Shown here: piece after piece, positions 1 through 7,455 of the stretch
How the letters are laid out: every line of letters begins with the position of its first letter
Position numbering within the stretch: position 1 is the stretch's first letter
Source: Streptomyces subrutilus
Lineage (GTDB): Bacteria; Actinomycetota; Actinomycetes; Streptomycetales; Streptomycetaceae
DNA length: 64,000 bases
Direction: 5' to 3'
Assembly (NCBI RefSeq): GCF_008704535.1
Contig: NZ_CP023701.1
Span: forward strand, 2,852,001-2,916,000
Made by a program: the position numbers and the translations under genes
The notes under the pieces: model-generated
What the model was told of the DNA's origin: nothing
Database searches by the model: none
What the model saw: only the letters and a program-made list of their open reading frames with translations

Positions 1-36
1 ACATGCGGCCCACTTGGCGTGGGTGGCTCCGCGCAT
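1..36 (-). CDS. Oligopeptide ABC transporter substrate-binding lipoprotein, N-terminus only (runs off the left edge)
   Basis: Only the first 12 codons are in the window, reading MRGATHAKWAAC. They begin at an ATG at 36, six bases after a perfect AGGAGG ribosome binding site. The peptide and its spacing match the start of the complete binding protein that begins at 7003 (MRGAKSAKWVAG, 8 of 12 identical, same kind of AGGAGG six bases upstream). That resemblance is the only ground for the call. It suggests a second, paralogous peptide-uptake gene set just left of the window, in the same orientation. The family would be a Sec-exported lipoprotein that captures peptides for an ABC permease. The lipobox and the binding domain lie outside the window, so function is inferred. 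Confidence 0.55.
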   Translation of the reverse strand, partial: MRGATHAKWAAC

Positions 37-143
37 GGAGTGCCTCCTCTGGGTCCCGAAACTCGTTCAGGGGCCTATGTCACCCCATGAGCCGCCCGGC
101 ACACTCCCCGTTGGACCGATTGCACCCCCGCGTCACGCCCCTG

Positions 144-1082
144 TCACCCCTGCGGGTGCAAAGGCAGCTCCCAGGTGTCCACCGCGTAGTGCAGGCCCAT
201 GCCGTGCGCCTCGTAGAGCGCCAGCGCGCCGGTTTCGTTGCGGGTGTCCACGCCGAGGCCGACCGTGTCCCGGCCGCGGGCCGCGTGGACGGCGAAACCG
301 TGGCGGAGCAGGAAGCCCCCGATGCCGCGGCCGCGCAGCCGCTCCCGCACGCCGAGGTGGCTGACCCAGGCCATGCTCGTACGGTCGTCCCGGGTGAGCA
401 GCACGGCGGCGTCCCCCTCCCCCGGCAGGCTCGCGATCCACACGAGGGACCAGTCGAGCGCCCGGGCGTCCAGGTGGTCGAGCCAGGGCCCGTACGCGCG
501 CTGTACGTGCCCGAAGTGCCCCGCGAAGGTCTCCTCCACCAGGGCGTGGGCGCGGCGGCGGTCGGCCTCGTCGCCGCCGCAGTGGCGCAGGACGAGGCCG
601 GCGGGCGGGGCGGGCGGCAGGTCGACGGTCGGGGACAGGGCGCGGGTCATGACCTGGTGGCGGCGGACGGGCCGGTAGCCGCGCCCGGTGAGGAGGGCCG
701 GGTCCAGGATGGGGACCACGTTGAGCTGGAGCCGCAGCGTGCCGCCCGGCGCCCCGGCGGCCAGCTTGCGGGCCCGCGCCTCCATGCGCTCCATCAGCAG
801 CCGGGCGGCCGCGGGCCGGCCGGGCAGCACGTAGTGGTCCCCGTCGACGCGGCCGGGCCCGGAGTCGGCCCAGACCAGGGCGTACCCGATCAGCCGGCCC
901 CCCTCGAAGGCGAGCCAGGTGTCGGTGGCGAGGTCGACGTCGGGGTGGCGCAGATCGGCCTCGACGGTGCCGAGGTCGGTCTCCGGGCGGCCGATCTCGA
1001 TCATGTCGACGGCGTTGAGCAGGGCGCAGATGTCGGACGCGTCCCCGGGTCCGGCGGGCCGGACGGTCAGCATGGCGGTCAT
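144..1082 (-). CDS. GNAT-family N-acetyltransferase with two tandem domains
   Basis: This is a 312-residue protein made of two GNAT folds. The first (about residues 1-150) is degenerate. The second (about 160-305) carries the acetyl-CoA pyrophosphate loop in the form RERLRGRGIGGFLL, followed by the typical end NETGALALYEAHGM. GNAT enzymes move an acetyl group from acetyl-CoA to an amine; the substrate here cannot be read. The ATG at 1082 is used, and a second in-frame ATG at 1073 is possible. The gene lies between the end of the oligopeptide ABC operon and the start of another binding protein, all on the minus strand, with its own gaps on both sides, so it is probably a separate unit. The enzyme class is secure, the substrate unknown. 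Confidence 0.85.
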   Translation of the reverse strand: MTAMLTVRPAGPGDASDICALLNAVDMIEIGRPETDLGTVEADLRHPDVDLATDTWLAFEGGRLIGYALVWADSGPGRVDGDHYVLPGRPAAARLLMERMEARARKLAAGAPGGTLRLQLNVVPILDPALLTGRGYRPVRRHQVMTRALSPTVDLPPAPPAGLVLRHCGGDEADRRRAHALVEETFAGHFGHVQRAYGPWLDHLDARALDWSLVWIASLPGEGDAAVLLTRDDRTSMAWVSHLGVRERLRGRGIGGFLLRHGFAVHAARGRDTVGLGVDTRNETGALALYEAHGMGLHYAVDTWELPLHPQG

Positions 1083-1148
1083 CGGCCCACTCTCGGCCCG
1101 GCCGCCCGGCGGGTGCAACCGCCCCGCCCGTACGGGGCGTACGCCGAA

Positions 1149-1182
1149 GCGCCCGGCACCGGAGGATTCCGGTACCGGGCGC
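1149..1182 (-). terminator. Probable terminator of the oligopeptide ABC operon
   Basis: Arms at 1149-1163 and 1168-1182 pair over 15 positions around a 4-base loop. The single imperfect pair becomes a G-U wobble in minus-strand RNA. It begins 22 bases after the stop of the last operon gene. No U-run follows, as is common in Streptomyces. Confidence 0.7.
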
Positions 1183-1204
1183 CAGGGGTGCGTACGCCTG
1201 CGGG

Positions 1205-2260
1205 TCAGACGGCCAGGACGGCCCGCTCCTCCGCGAAGTGGCACGCGGACTCGTGCGCGGCGAAGGTGTCCTCGCCCTTGAAGCGCTCCGGGATCGCCAG
1301 CAGCGGCTCCTCGGTGGAGCACTTGTCCTGGGCCTTCCAGCAGCGGGTGCGGAAGCGGCAGCCCGACGGCGGGTTGGCCGGGGACGGGACGTCGCCGGTG
1401 AGGATGATCCGGTCGCGGTGCTCGCGGGCCTCGGGGTCCGGGACGGGGACCGCCGACAGCAGCGCCTGGGTGTAGGGGTGCGTCGGGTGGTCGTAGATCT
1501 GCTCGTCGGTGCCGATCTCGGCCATCTTGCCGAGGTACATGACGCCGACGCGGTCCGAGATGTGCCGGACGATCGACAGGTCGTGCGCGATGAAGATGTA
1601 GGAGAGGTTGAACTCGTCCTGGAGCTTCTCCATCAGGTTGATGACCTGCGCCTGCACCGACACGTCGAGCGCGGAGACCGGCTCGTCGCAGATGATGATC
1701 TCCGGGTTGAGCGCGAGGCCGCGGGCGATGCCGATGCGCTGGCGCTGGCCGCCGGAGAACTGGTGCGGGTAGCGGTTGATGTACTCGGGGTTGAGGCCCA
1801 CGACGTCCAGGAGCTCCTGGACCTTCCGCCGCCGGTCGCCCTTGGGGGCCACCTCGGGGTGGATGTCGTACGTCTCGCCGATGATGTCGCCGACCGTCAT
1901 GCGCGGGTTCAGCGAGGTGTACGGGTCCTGGAAGACCATCTGGATGTTGCGGCGGACGGCCTTCAGGGCGCGGCCGGACAGCTTGGTGATGTCCTGGCCC
2001 TTGTAGAAGACCTCGCCGGCGGTGGCCCGCTCCAGGTTCATCAGCAGCTTGGCGACGGTGGACTTGCCGCAGCCTGACTCGCCGACGATGCCCAGGGTCT
2101 CGCCCTGGTACAGGTCGAAGCTGATGCCGTCCACGGCCTTGACCGCGCCGACCTGCTTCTTGAACAGGATGCCCTGGGTCAGCGGGAAGTGCTTGACCAG
2201 GTTGCGGACCTGGAGGATCGGCTCGCGCTCGGGGGTGCTGTTCTTGGTGAGCTCAGCCAT
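1205..2260 (-). CDS. Oligopeptide/dipeptide ABC transporter ATPase (OppF/DppF type)
   Basis: This 351-residue ATPase powers peptide import together with the ATPase encoded just upstream. Visible motifs are Walker A GESGCGKST near residue 60, the Q-loop FQDPYTSLNPR, the signature FSGGQRQR, Walker B IIICDEPVSALD and a switch-region IAHDLS. The C-terminal oligopeptide-transporter extension begins HPYTQALLSAVP and contains the cysteines usual for this subfamily (GCRFRTRCW). The start ATG at 2260 overlaps the stop of the preceding ATPase gene by 8 bases and has AGGAG seven bases upstream, so translation is probably coupled. It is the last gene of the five-gene operon. Which peptides are moved cannot be told; BldK-like roles in development are known for this class in Streptomyces but are not shown here. 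Confidence 0.93.
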   Translation of the reverse strand: MAELTKNSTPEREPILQVRNLVKHFPLTQGILFKKQVGAVKAVDGISFDLYQGETLGIVGESGCGKSTVAKLLMNLERATAGEVFYKGQDITKLSGRALKAVRRNIQMVFQDPYTSLNPRMTVGDIIGETYDIHPEVAPKGDRRRKVQELLDVVGLNPEYINRYPHQFSGGQRQRIGIARGLALNPEIIICDEPVSALDVSVQAQVINLMEKLQDEFNLSYIFIAHDLSIVRHISDRVGVMYLGKMAEIGTDEQIYDHPTHPYTQALLSAVPVPDPEAREHRDRIILTGDVPSPANPPSGCRFRTRCWKAQDKCSTEEPLLAIPERFKGEDTFAAHESACHFAEERAVLAV

Positions 2261-3308
2261 GGATCTGCTCCTTCCAGAAGTGGCACGCGCTGTGGCGGCC
2301 CGGCAGCTCGCTGCCGTCCTGCTCGCTGACCGCCTGGAGCACGGGGATCTCGGACCGGCAGATGTCCTGGGCCGCGATGCAGCGCGGGTTGAACGAACAG
2401 CCGTTCGGGAGCCGCAGGAGGTTGGGCGGCAGGCCCTTGATGGCGAAGAGCTCCTGGCCCTTCTGGTCGAGGCGCGGGATCGAGTCCAGCAGACCCCGCG
2501 TGTACGGGTGCGCCGGACGCTTGTAGATCTCGTGCACCGGGGCCGTCTCGACGATCCGGCCGGCGTACATGACCGCGATCTTGTCCGCGACGTCGGCGAC
2601 GACGCCGAGGTCGTGGGTGATCAGGATCAGGCCCATGTTCAGCTCGCGCTGGAGCTCGGCCAGCAGGTCCATGACCTGGGCCTGGACCGTCACGTCGAGG
2701 GCCGTGGTCGGCTCGTCGGCGATGATCAGGTCCGGCTCCAGCGCGATCGCCATGGCGATCATGATGCGCTGGCGCATGCCGCCGGAGAAGTGGTGGGGGT
2801 AGTCGTCCACGCGCTGTGCGGCAGCGGGGATCTTCACCTTGTCCATCAGCTCGATGGACTTGAGCCGGGCTTCCTTCTTCGACGCGCCCTGGTGGACGCG
2901 GAACATCTCGCCCAGCTGGTAGCCGACGGTGAGCACGGGGTTCAGCGAGGACAGCGCGTCCTGGAAGATCATGGCGATCTTCCGGCCGCGCAGCTGCCGC
3001 CGCTCCTCGAAGCTCATCTTGAGCATGTCCTGGCCGCGGAAGAGGATCTCGCCCTGCGGGATCTTGCCGGGGGGCATGTCGAGGATGCCCATGATGGCCT
3101 GCGCCGTCACGGACTTGCCGGAGCCCGACTCGCCGAGCACGGCGAGGGTCTCGCCGGCGCTCACGCTGTAGTTGACGCCGTTGACGGCCTTGGCCACGCC
3201 GTCGCGGGTGTGGAACTCCACGTGCAGGTCACGCACTTCGAGGAGCGGCACCTGGGGGTCCCCGTCACGCGGGGAGGGAACACTGCTGGTCTTGTCCATG
3301 GTGATCAC
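2253..3308 (-). CDS. Oligopeptide/dipeptide ABC transporter ATPase (OppD/DppD type)
   Basis: A 351-residue ATPase, partner of the following OppF-type protein. Motifs: Walker A GESGSGKSVTAQ near residue 55, Q-loop FQDALSSLNP, signature FSGGMRQR, Walker B LIIADEPTTALD, H-loop LITHDLG, and the C-terminal oligopeptide extension with HPYTRGLL and PNGCSFNPRC. The GTG at 3308 is chosen because AGGAGG stands exactly six bases before it; the in-frame ATG at 3299 would have a 15-base spacing. The gene starts 11 bases after the upstream permease stop and overlaps the next gene by 8 bases. It acts on the cytoplasmic face of the membrane. The family call is firm. Confidence 0.93.
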   Translation of the reverse strand: MITMDKTSSVPSPRDGDPQVPLLEVRDLHVEFHTRDGVAKAVNGVNYSVSAGETLAVLGESGSGKSVTAQAIMGILDMPPGKIPQGEILFRGQDMLKMSFEERRQLRGRKIAMIFQDALSSLNPVLTVGYQLGEMFRVHQGASKKEARLKSIELMDKVKIPAAAQRVDDYPHHFSGGMRQRIMIAMAIALEPDLIIADEPTTALDVTVQAQVMDLLAELQRELNMGLILITHDLGVVADVADKIAVMYAGRIVETAPVHEIYKRPAHPYTRGLLDSIPRLDQKGQELFAIKGLPPNLLRLPNGCSFNPRCIAAQDICRSEIPVLQAVSEQDGSELPGRHSACHFWKEQIHG

Positions 3309-3319
3309 TTACGCCCTCC

Positions 3320-4267
3320 TCAGCGCAGCTTCGGGTCGAGGGCGTTGCGGACCGCTTCGCCGAGCATGATGAACGCGAGGACGGTGAGGCTGAGCATGAT
3401 CGAGGGGTAGAACAGGATGTGCTCGGCCACCCGGATCTGCGCCGCACCGGCGGAGATGTCCACGCCCCACGAGATGGTCGGGGACGCGAGGCCCAGGCCC
3501 AGGTAGGACAGGGTCGCCTCGGCCGACACGTAGCCGCCCAGCGCGATCGTGGAGACCACGATCACCGGTGCCATGGCGTTCGGCAGGATGTGCCGGAACA
3601 GGATCCTCGGGGTGCCGGCGCCCAGCGCCTTCGCGGCGTGCACGTAGTCGGCCTGCTTCACGGTGATGACCGCGCCGCGCATGACGCGGTTGATCTGCGT
3701 CCAGCCGAGGAAGGCCAGGGCGAAGACGACCGTCCACACCGTGCGCTTGGTGAAGGCCTGGAGGACGACCATCGAGCCGAGCAGGAACGGGATGCCGAAG
3801 AAGATGTCCGTGAGGCGGGACATGATCGCGTCGGTGACGCCGCCGAAGTAGCCGGCGATCATGCCCGTGAGCGAGCCGATCACCGTGACGATCAGGGTCA
3901 CGCAGACGGCGACGATGATCGAGGCGCGGGTGCCGTAGATGAGGCGGGCGTAGACGCTGCGCCCCTGGCCGTCGTAGCCGAGCCACTCGGGCGAACCGAC
4001 CTTGGCCAGTTCCGGCTTGCTGAGGAAGTGGTTGACCAGGTCGCCCTTGGTGGGGTCGACGCTGGTGAACAGGCTCGGGAAGGCCGAGATCGTCAGCAGG
4101 ATGAGGATCAGCACCGAGGAGACGACGAAGTACGGATTGCGCCGCAGGTCGGCCCAGGCGTCGCCCCAGAGGCTGCGCGCCTTCTCGGCGTTCTTCGGGT
4201 CCACCGGGGCGGCGGGCGCCACGGGGGCCTCGGCCGCCGGGGTTTCGGTCTTGGTCATGTCAGGCAT
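3320..4267 (-). CDS. Oligopeptide/dipeptide ABC transporter permease (OppC/DppC type)
   Basis: A 315-residue inner-membrane permease. The first 40 residues are a soluble Ala/Pro-rich leader, followed by the OppC N-terminal membrane helix (about residues 48-70) and the transport domain with five further helices. The ATPase-coupling EAA loop is visible as AAKALGAGTPRILFRHILPN. The ATG at 4267 overlaps the stop of the preceding permease gene by 8 bases (ATGCCTGA); an alternative ATG lies at 4258. It pairs with the OppB-type subunit to form the membrane channel. The position between oppB-like and oppD-like genes is standard for this transporter class. Confidence 0.92.
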   Translation of the reverse strand: MPDMTKTETPAAEAPVAPAAPVDPKNAEKARSLWGDAWADLRRNPYFVVSSVLILILLTISAFPSLFTSVDPTKGDLVNHFLSKPELAKVGSPEWLGYDGQGRSVYARLIYGTRASIIVAVCVTLIVTVIGSLTGMIAGYFGGVTDAIMSRLTDIFFGIPFLLGSMVVLQAFTKRTVWTVVFALAFLGWTQINRVMRGAVITVKQADYVHAAKALGAGTPRILFRHILPNAMAPVIVVSTIALGGYVSAEATLSYLGLGLASPTISWGVDISAGAAQIRVAEHILFYPSIMLSLTVLAFIMLGEAVRNALDPKLR

Positions 4268-5192
4268 ACCGGATCCTCGGGTCCATGACCGCGTAGAGGA
4301 GGTCGACGAGCAGGCTGGCTATCAGGTAGACGACGACCAGGACGGTGACGACACCGACGACGGTCAGGCCTTCGCGACGGATGATCGATTCGTAGATCAG
4401 ACCACCGACGCCCTTGACGTTGAAGATGCCCTCGGTGACGACGGCGCCGCCCATGAGGGCGCCGATGTCGGTGCCCAGGAAGGTCACGACGGGGATCATC
4501 GAGTTGCGCATGAGGTGCACGCCGATGACGCGGCGCTTGGGCAGGCCCTTGGCGACGGCGGTGCGCACGTAGTCGGCGCGCAGGTTCTCGGCCATCGAGG
4601 TACGGGTCAGGCGCGCCACGTAGGCGAGGGACAGCGACCCCAGCACGATGGCGGGTGCGATCAGTTCGCCCCATGTCTCGTCGTTGCTGACGTTGGGCGC
4701 GATCCAGCCGAGCTGGAAGGCGAACACCGTCTTGACGATGAAGCCGAGGACGAAGACCGGCACCGAGATGATCAGCAGGGTCAGGACCAGGATCAGGTTG
4801 TCGGCGAGCTTGCCGGCCTTCAGGCCGGCGACGATGCCGAGGGCCAGGCCCAGGACGATCTCGATGGTGAACGCCAGCAGGGCCAGCCGGAGCGTGACCG
4901 GGAAGGCGCTGCCGAGCACATCGGTGATCTCACGTCCGCTTCGGATCTGCTGGCCGAAGTCGAAGTGGAACAGGATGTTCGAGATGTAGTTCCAGTACTG
5001 CTGAAGGATCGGCAGGTCCAGCCCGTACTCGTGCCGGAGCTTGGCCAGCGTGGCAGGGTCGGTGCCCTTGTCACCGAAGAGTCCGGCCACGGGGTCGCCG
5101 GGCAGGCTGTAGACCATCATGAAGATGAGCAGGGTCGTCCCGAAGAAGACCGGGATCATCTGGAGCAGTCGTCGTGCGACATAGCGCCCCAT
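4260..5192 (-). CDS. Oligopeptide/dipeptide ABC transporter permease (OppB/DppB type)
   Basis: A 310-residue permease beginning MGRYVARRLLQMIPVFFG, the classic OppB/DppB start, with about six membrane helices. The EAA coupling loop reads VAKGLPKRRVIGVHLMRNS. Two adjacent ATGs (5195 and 5192) follow GGAGG; the second is chosen because it leaves 4 bases rather than 1 after the binding site and matches the family start. A 57-base hairpin separates this gene from the binding-protein gene upstream, so the permease and ATPase genes are probably transcribed by partial read-through. It forms the translocation pore with the next gene's product. Confidence 0.92.
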   Translation of the reverse strand: MGRYVARRLLQMIPVFFGTTLLIFMMVYSLPGDPVAGLFGDKGTDPATLAKLRHEYGLDLPILQQYWNYISNILFHFDFGQQIRSGREITDVLGSAFPVTLRLALLAFTIEIVLGLALGIVAGLKAGKLADNLILVLTLLIISVPVFVLGFIVKTVFAFQLGWIAPNVSNDETWGELIAPAIVLGSLSLAYVARLTRTSMAENLRADYVRTAVAKGLPKRRVIGVHLMRNSMIPVVTFLGTDIGALMGGAVVTEGIFNVKGVGGLIYESIIRREGLTVVGVVTVLVVVYLIASLLVDLLYAVMDPRIRYA

Positions 5193-5229
5193 CATGCCTC
5201 CGTAGAAGATGCGGCAGGCGCAGCCGGAC

Positions 5230-5286
5230 GGGCCCTTTCGCCACGCACGCACGTGACGGTCTCGTCACTGCGTCGCGAAAGGGCCC
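5230..5286 (-). terminator. Intra-operon attenuator hairpin between binding protein and permease genes
   Basis: Perfect 12-bp arms (GGGCCCTTTCGC at 5230-5241 and its complement at 5275-5286) enclose a second 6-bp stem (5253-5258 with 5263-5268, loop GTCT). It lies after the stop of the binding-protein gene (5369) and before the first permease gene. Such hairpins often let a binding protein be made in excess over its membrane partners by partial termination or by protecting the upstream mRNA. Confidence 0.7.
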
Positions 5287-5368
5287 CCCGGGCGCTGCGT
5301 ATAGGCCCGGATGCGGGCCGGCTCCCCGCCGGCCCACACCCGTTTCGAGCGGAATTACGCGGTGGGAC

Positions 5369-7003
5369 TTACTTCTTGACCTCGACACCTTCGATGATCG
5401 GGTCGCCGTCCTGGGCGTACTTCACGTTCTGGACCTTCTCCGAGTAGCCCGCGTTGACCTTGTAGTACCAGAGCGGGATGGAGGGCATGTAGTTGACCAG
5501 GTCCTTCTCGACGGCCTGGTACGCCTTCACGGACTCGTCCAGGGTCGCCGCGGTGTCGGCCGCGGCGATCTTGGCGTCGAGCTCGGGGCTGGAGAAGCCG
5601 CCCTGGTTGCCGCCGGCGCCCGTGCGGAACAGGTCGCTGATGAAGTTGGCGTTCACCGGGTAGTCGAGGACCCAGCCGGAGCGGTAGATCGACTTGACCT
5701 GCTTGGACTTGCGGGCCTGGAGGTCGGCCTGGAAGTCGGGCTTGGCGTCACCGGTGCACTTGACCGCGGTGGCCTGCGTGATGCTGTTGCAGACCGCCTC
5801 GACCCACTCCTTGTGACCGCCGTCCGAGTTGAACTGGATGGAGATCTCGTTGTTCGGAACGCCGCCGCCCTCGGCGATGAGCGCCTTGGCCTTCGCGGGG
5901 TCGTACTTGGTGACGTCACCGGTGGCGTTCGGCGTGTAGCCGAGGACGCCCTTGGCGACCCAGCCGGTGGCGGGCTCGCGGGTGCCCTGGAGCACGGTCT
6001 TGGTGATGGTGTCGCGGTCGATCGCCATCGACAGGCCCTGGATGACCTTCGGGTCGACCGGCTTCGGGGTCTTCCACTGGTCGGCGTAGAACGCGATGGC
6101 CAGCGTCTGGATCGCGGAGTACGCCTGGTCCACGGCGCGGTCGCCGAGGTCGTTGCGGTAGACCGGGAGGTCCTTCGGGCCGATCGTGCGGAGCACGTCG
6201 ACGTTGCCCGACTTCAGGTCCTCGTAGGCGGTCTCGACGGTGGAGTAGTTCTTGAGGACCACACCGCCGTTCTTCGCCTTGTTCTCGCCCTTGTAGTCGT
6301 CGAAGCGGGTCAGCTCGATCTGCTTCTTGTGCTCCCAGGACTTGAACTTGTACGGGCCGTTGCCGACCGGCTTCTCACCGGCGGCCGCGGGGTCCTTGTA
6401 GAAGGACTCGGGCAGCGGGGAGAAGACCTCGTAGCCGAGCTTGTACGCGAAGTACGGCACCGCGTTGGCGAGCTCGATGGTGAAGGTGTTGTCGTCGACG
6501 ACCTTCAGGCCTTCGAGCTCCGTGCCGGTGGGCTTGGCGCCCTCCGCCGCGGGGTGCAGGGCCTCGAAGCCCTTGATGTCGGCGAACCAGGACGCGTTGC
6601 CCTGCTTGTTGTCGATGTTCGCGGCCCAGTTCCACGCCTTGACGTAGGACTGCGCGTTGACGGTGGTGCCGTCGTGGAAGGTCCAGCCCGGCTTGAGCTT
6701 GACCGTCCAGAGCTTGCTGTCCTTGGACTCGACCGACTCGGCGTTGACCATGGTCAGCTTGCCGTCGGCGTCGTAGTCGACCAGCTGCGAGAACAGACCG
6801 GACAGGACGATCGAGCCGTTGGACTCCATCGTGTCGGCCGGCTGGAGGAGCTTCTCCGGCTCGCCCACCTCGATCGAGTAGATACCGTTCGGGTCAACCT
6901 CACCCTTGGCGGCATCGCCCTTGTCGCCACCGCCGCAGGCGGTCGCTGCCAGGGCGACGACAATCGCGCCCGCTACCCACTTGGCGCTCTTGGCACCGCG
7001 CAT
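5369..7003 (-). CDS. Oligopeptide ABC transporter substrate-binding lipoprotein (family 5)
   Basis: A 544-residue solute-binding protein of the OppA/DppA family. It begins MRGAKSAKWVAG, has a hydrophobic signal segment and a lipobox ending ATAC (Cys near residue 24), so it is predicted to be lipid-anchored on the outer face of the membrane. The family 5 fold covers the rest; landmarks are the segment LKPGWTFHDGTTV near residue 120 and NGPYKFKSWEHKKQIEL. The ATG at 7003 sits six bases after AGGAGG; longer in-frame starts lack such a site. It is the first gene of the five-gene operon and is followed by a strong hairpin. It captures peptides and delivers them to the OppBC-type channel. The exact ligand is unknown. 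The gene order (binding protein first) differs from what I recall for bldKA-E. Confidence 0.93.
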   Translation of the reverse strand: MRGAKSAKWVAGAIVVALAATACGGGDKGDAAKGEVDPNGIYSIEVGEPEKLLQPADTMESNGSIVLSGLFSQLVDYDADGKLTMVNAESVESKDSKLWTVKLKPGWTFHDGTTVNAQSYVKAWNWAANIDNKQGNASWFADIKGFEALHPAAEGAKPTGTELEGLKVVDDNTFTIELANAVPYFAYKLGYEVFSPLPESFYKDPAAAGEKPVGNGPYKFKSWEHKKQIELTRFDDYKGENKAKNGGVVLKNYSTVETAYEDLKSGNVDVLRTIGPKDLPVYRNDLGDRAVDQAYSAIQTLAIAFYADQWKTPKPVDPKVIQGLSMAIDRDTITKTVLQGTREPATGWVAKGVLGYTPNATGDVTKYDPAKAKALIAEGGGVPNNEISIQFNSDGGHKEWVEAVCNSITQATAVKCTGDAKPDFQADLQARKSKQVKSIYRSGWVLDYPVNANFISDLFRTGAGGNQGGFSSPELDAKIAAADTAATLDESVKAYQAVEKDLVNYMPSIPLWYYKVNAGYSEKVQNVKYAQDGDPIIEGVEVKK

Positions 7004-7199
7004 GGGTTTCCTCCTCATGAGTCCACTGTCTGATGTGAGGGGCACAGGTGTGTTTCGCCGACACCCCTGACGGCGAAAGGGACAGTGCCCCGAGTGTGCT
7101 CGTGAGTCGACGCTCCCCACGGCGTATGACCCATTGACCCGAGCTCAATGGAGCCATCCTCAAGGACGGTCAGGCCGTAAACCACACTTAAGTGGTCTC

Positions 7200-7229
7200 G
7201 TTTTCGCAACATCATCACATGGCGAAAAC
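7200..7229. promoter_or_regulatory. Inverted repeat upstream of the oligopeptide operon, possible operator
   Basis: GTTTTCGC (7200-7207) and its exact complement GCGAAAAC (7222-7229) are separated by 14 bases inside an AT-rich stretch about 200 bases upstream of the operon start. The size and position fit a dimeric regulator site near a promoter. No regulator is identified. Confidence 0.35.
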
Positions 7230-7350
7230 CCGAAATCCGGACAAACGGATAGGAGACAGACACGTGCGAAACGGACGGTTAGCTCATCTTCCGGAGTGTC
7301 ACGGTCGGTATGCGGACATCAGAACGCAACAATCCGTTTGACAGACGCGA

Positions 7351-7391
7351 ACAGCCCCTCCGATCACGGAGTCCGTGACGGGAGGGGCTGT
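7351..7391 (-). terminator. Probable terminator of typA
   Basis: Perfect 11-bp arms, ACAGCCCCTCC at 7351-7361 and its complement at 7381-7391, enclose a 19-base loop that holds a smaller imperfect stem. It lies 65 bases beyond the typA stop and upstream of the oligopeptide operon promoter region. No U-run on the minus strand. Confidence 0.6.
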
Positions 7392-7455
7392 AGGGTTTTG
7401 CGGGTGTTTCGCCCGCCCCCGGGACCGCTCGCGCGGCCCCGGTGCGACGCGGGTA

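Larger units (their letters stand above)
7004..7455. other. 452-bp intergenic region: binding-protein leader/promoter and typA 3' end
   Basis: No convincing coding sequence is present. The part from about 7130 to 7350 is clearly richer in A and T than the surroundings and should hold the promoter of the minus-strand oligopeptide operon. It contains an 8-bp inverted repeat (7200-7229) and an ACTTAAGT palindrome around 7190. The typA hairpin sits at 7351-7391. Confidence 0.6.

Noticed and set aside
3..1475. A 490-residue plus-strand frame across the GNAT gene
   Set aside because: Antisense shadow of the GNAT and ATPase genes, low-complexity Arg/Gly-rich translation, no start signal.
5369..7003. 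Naming the oligopeptide operon bldK
   Set aside because: The order (binding protein first, then two permeases and two ATPases) is not the bldKA-E order I recall, and no sequence was compared; left as an unnamed oligopeptide transporter.
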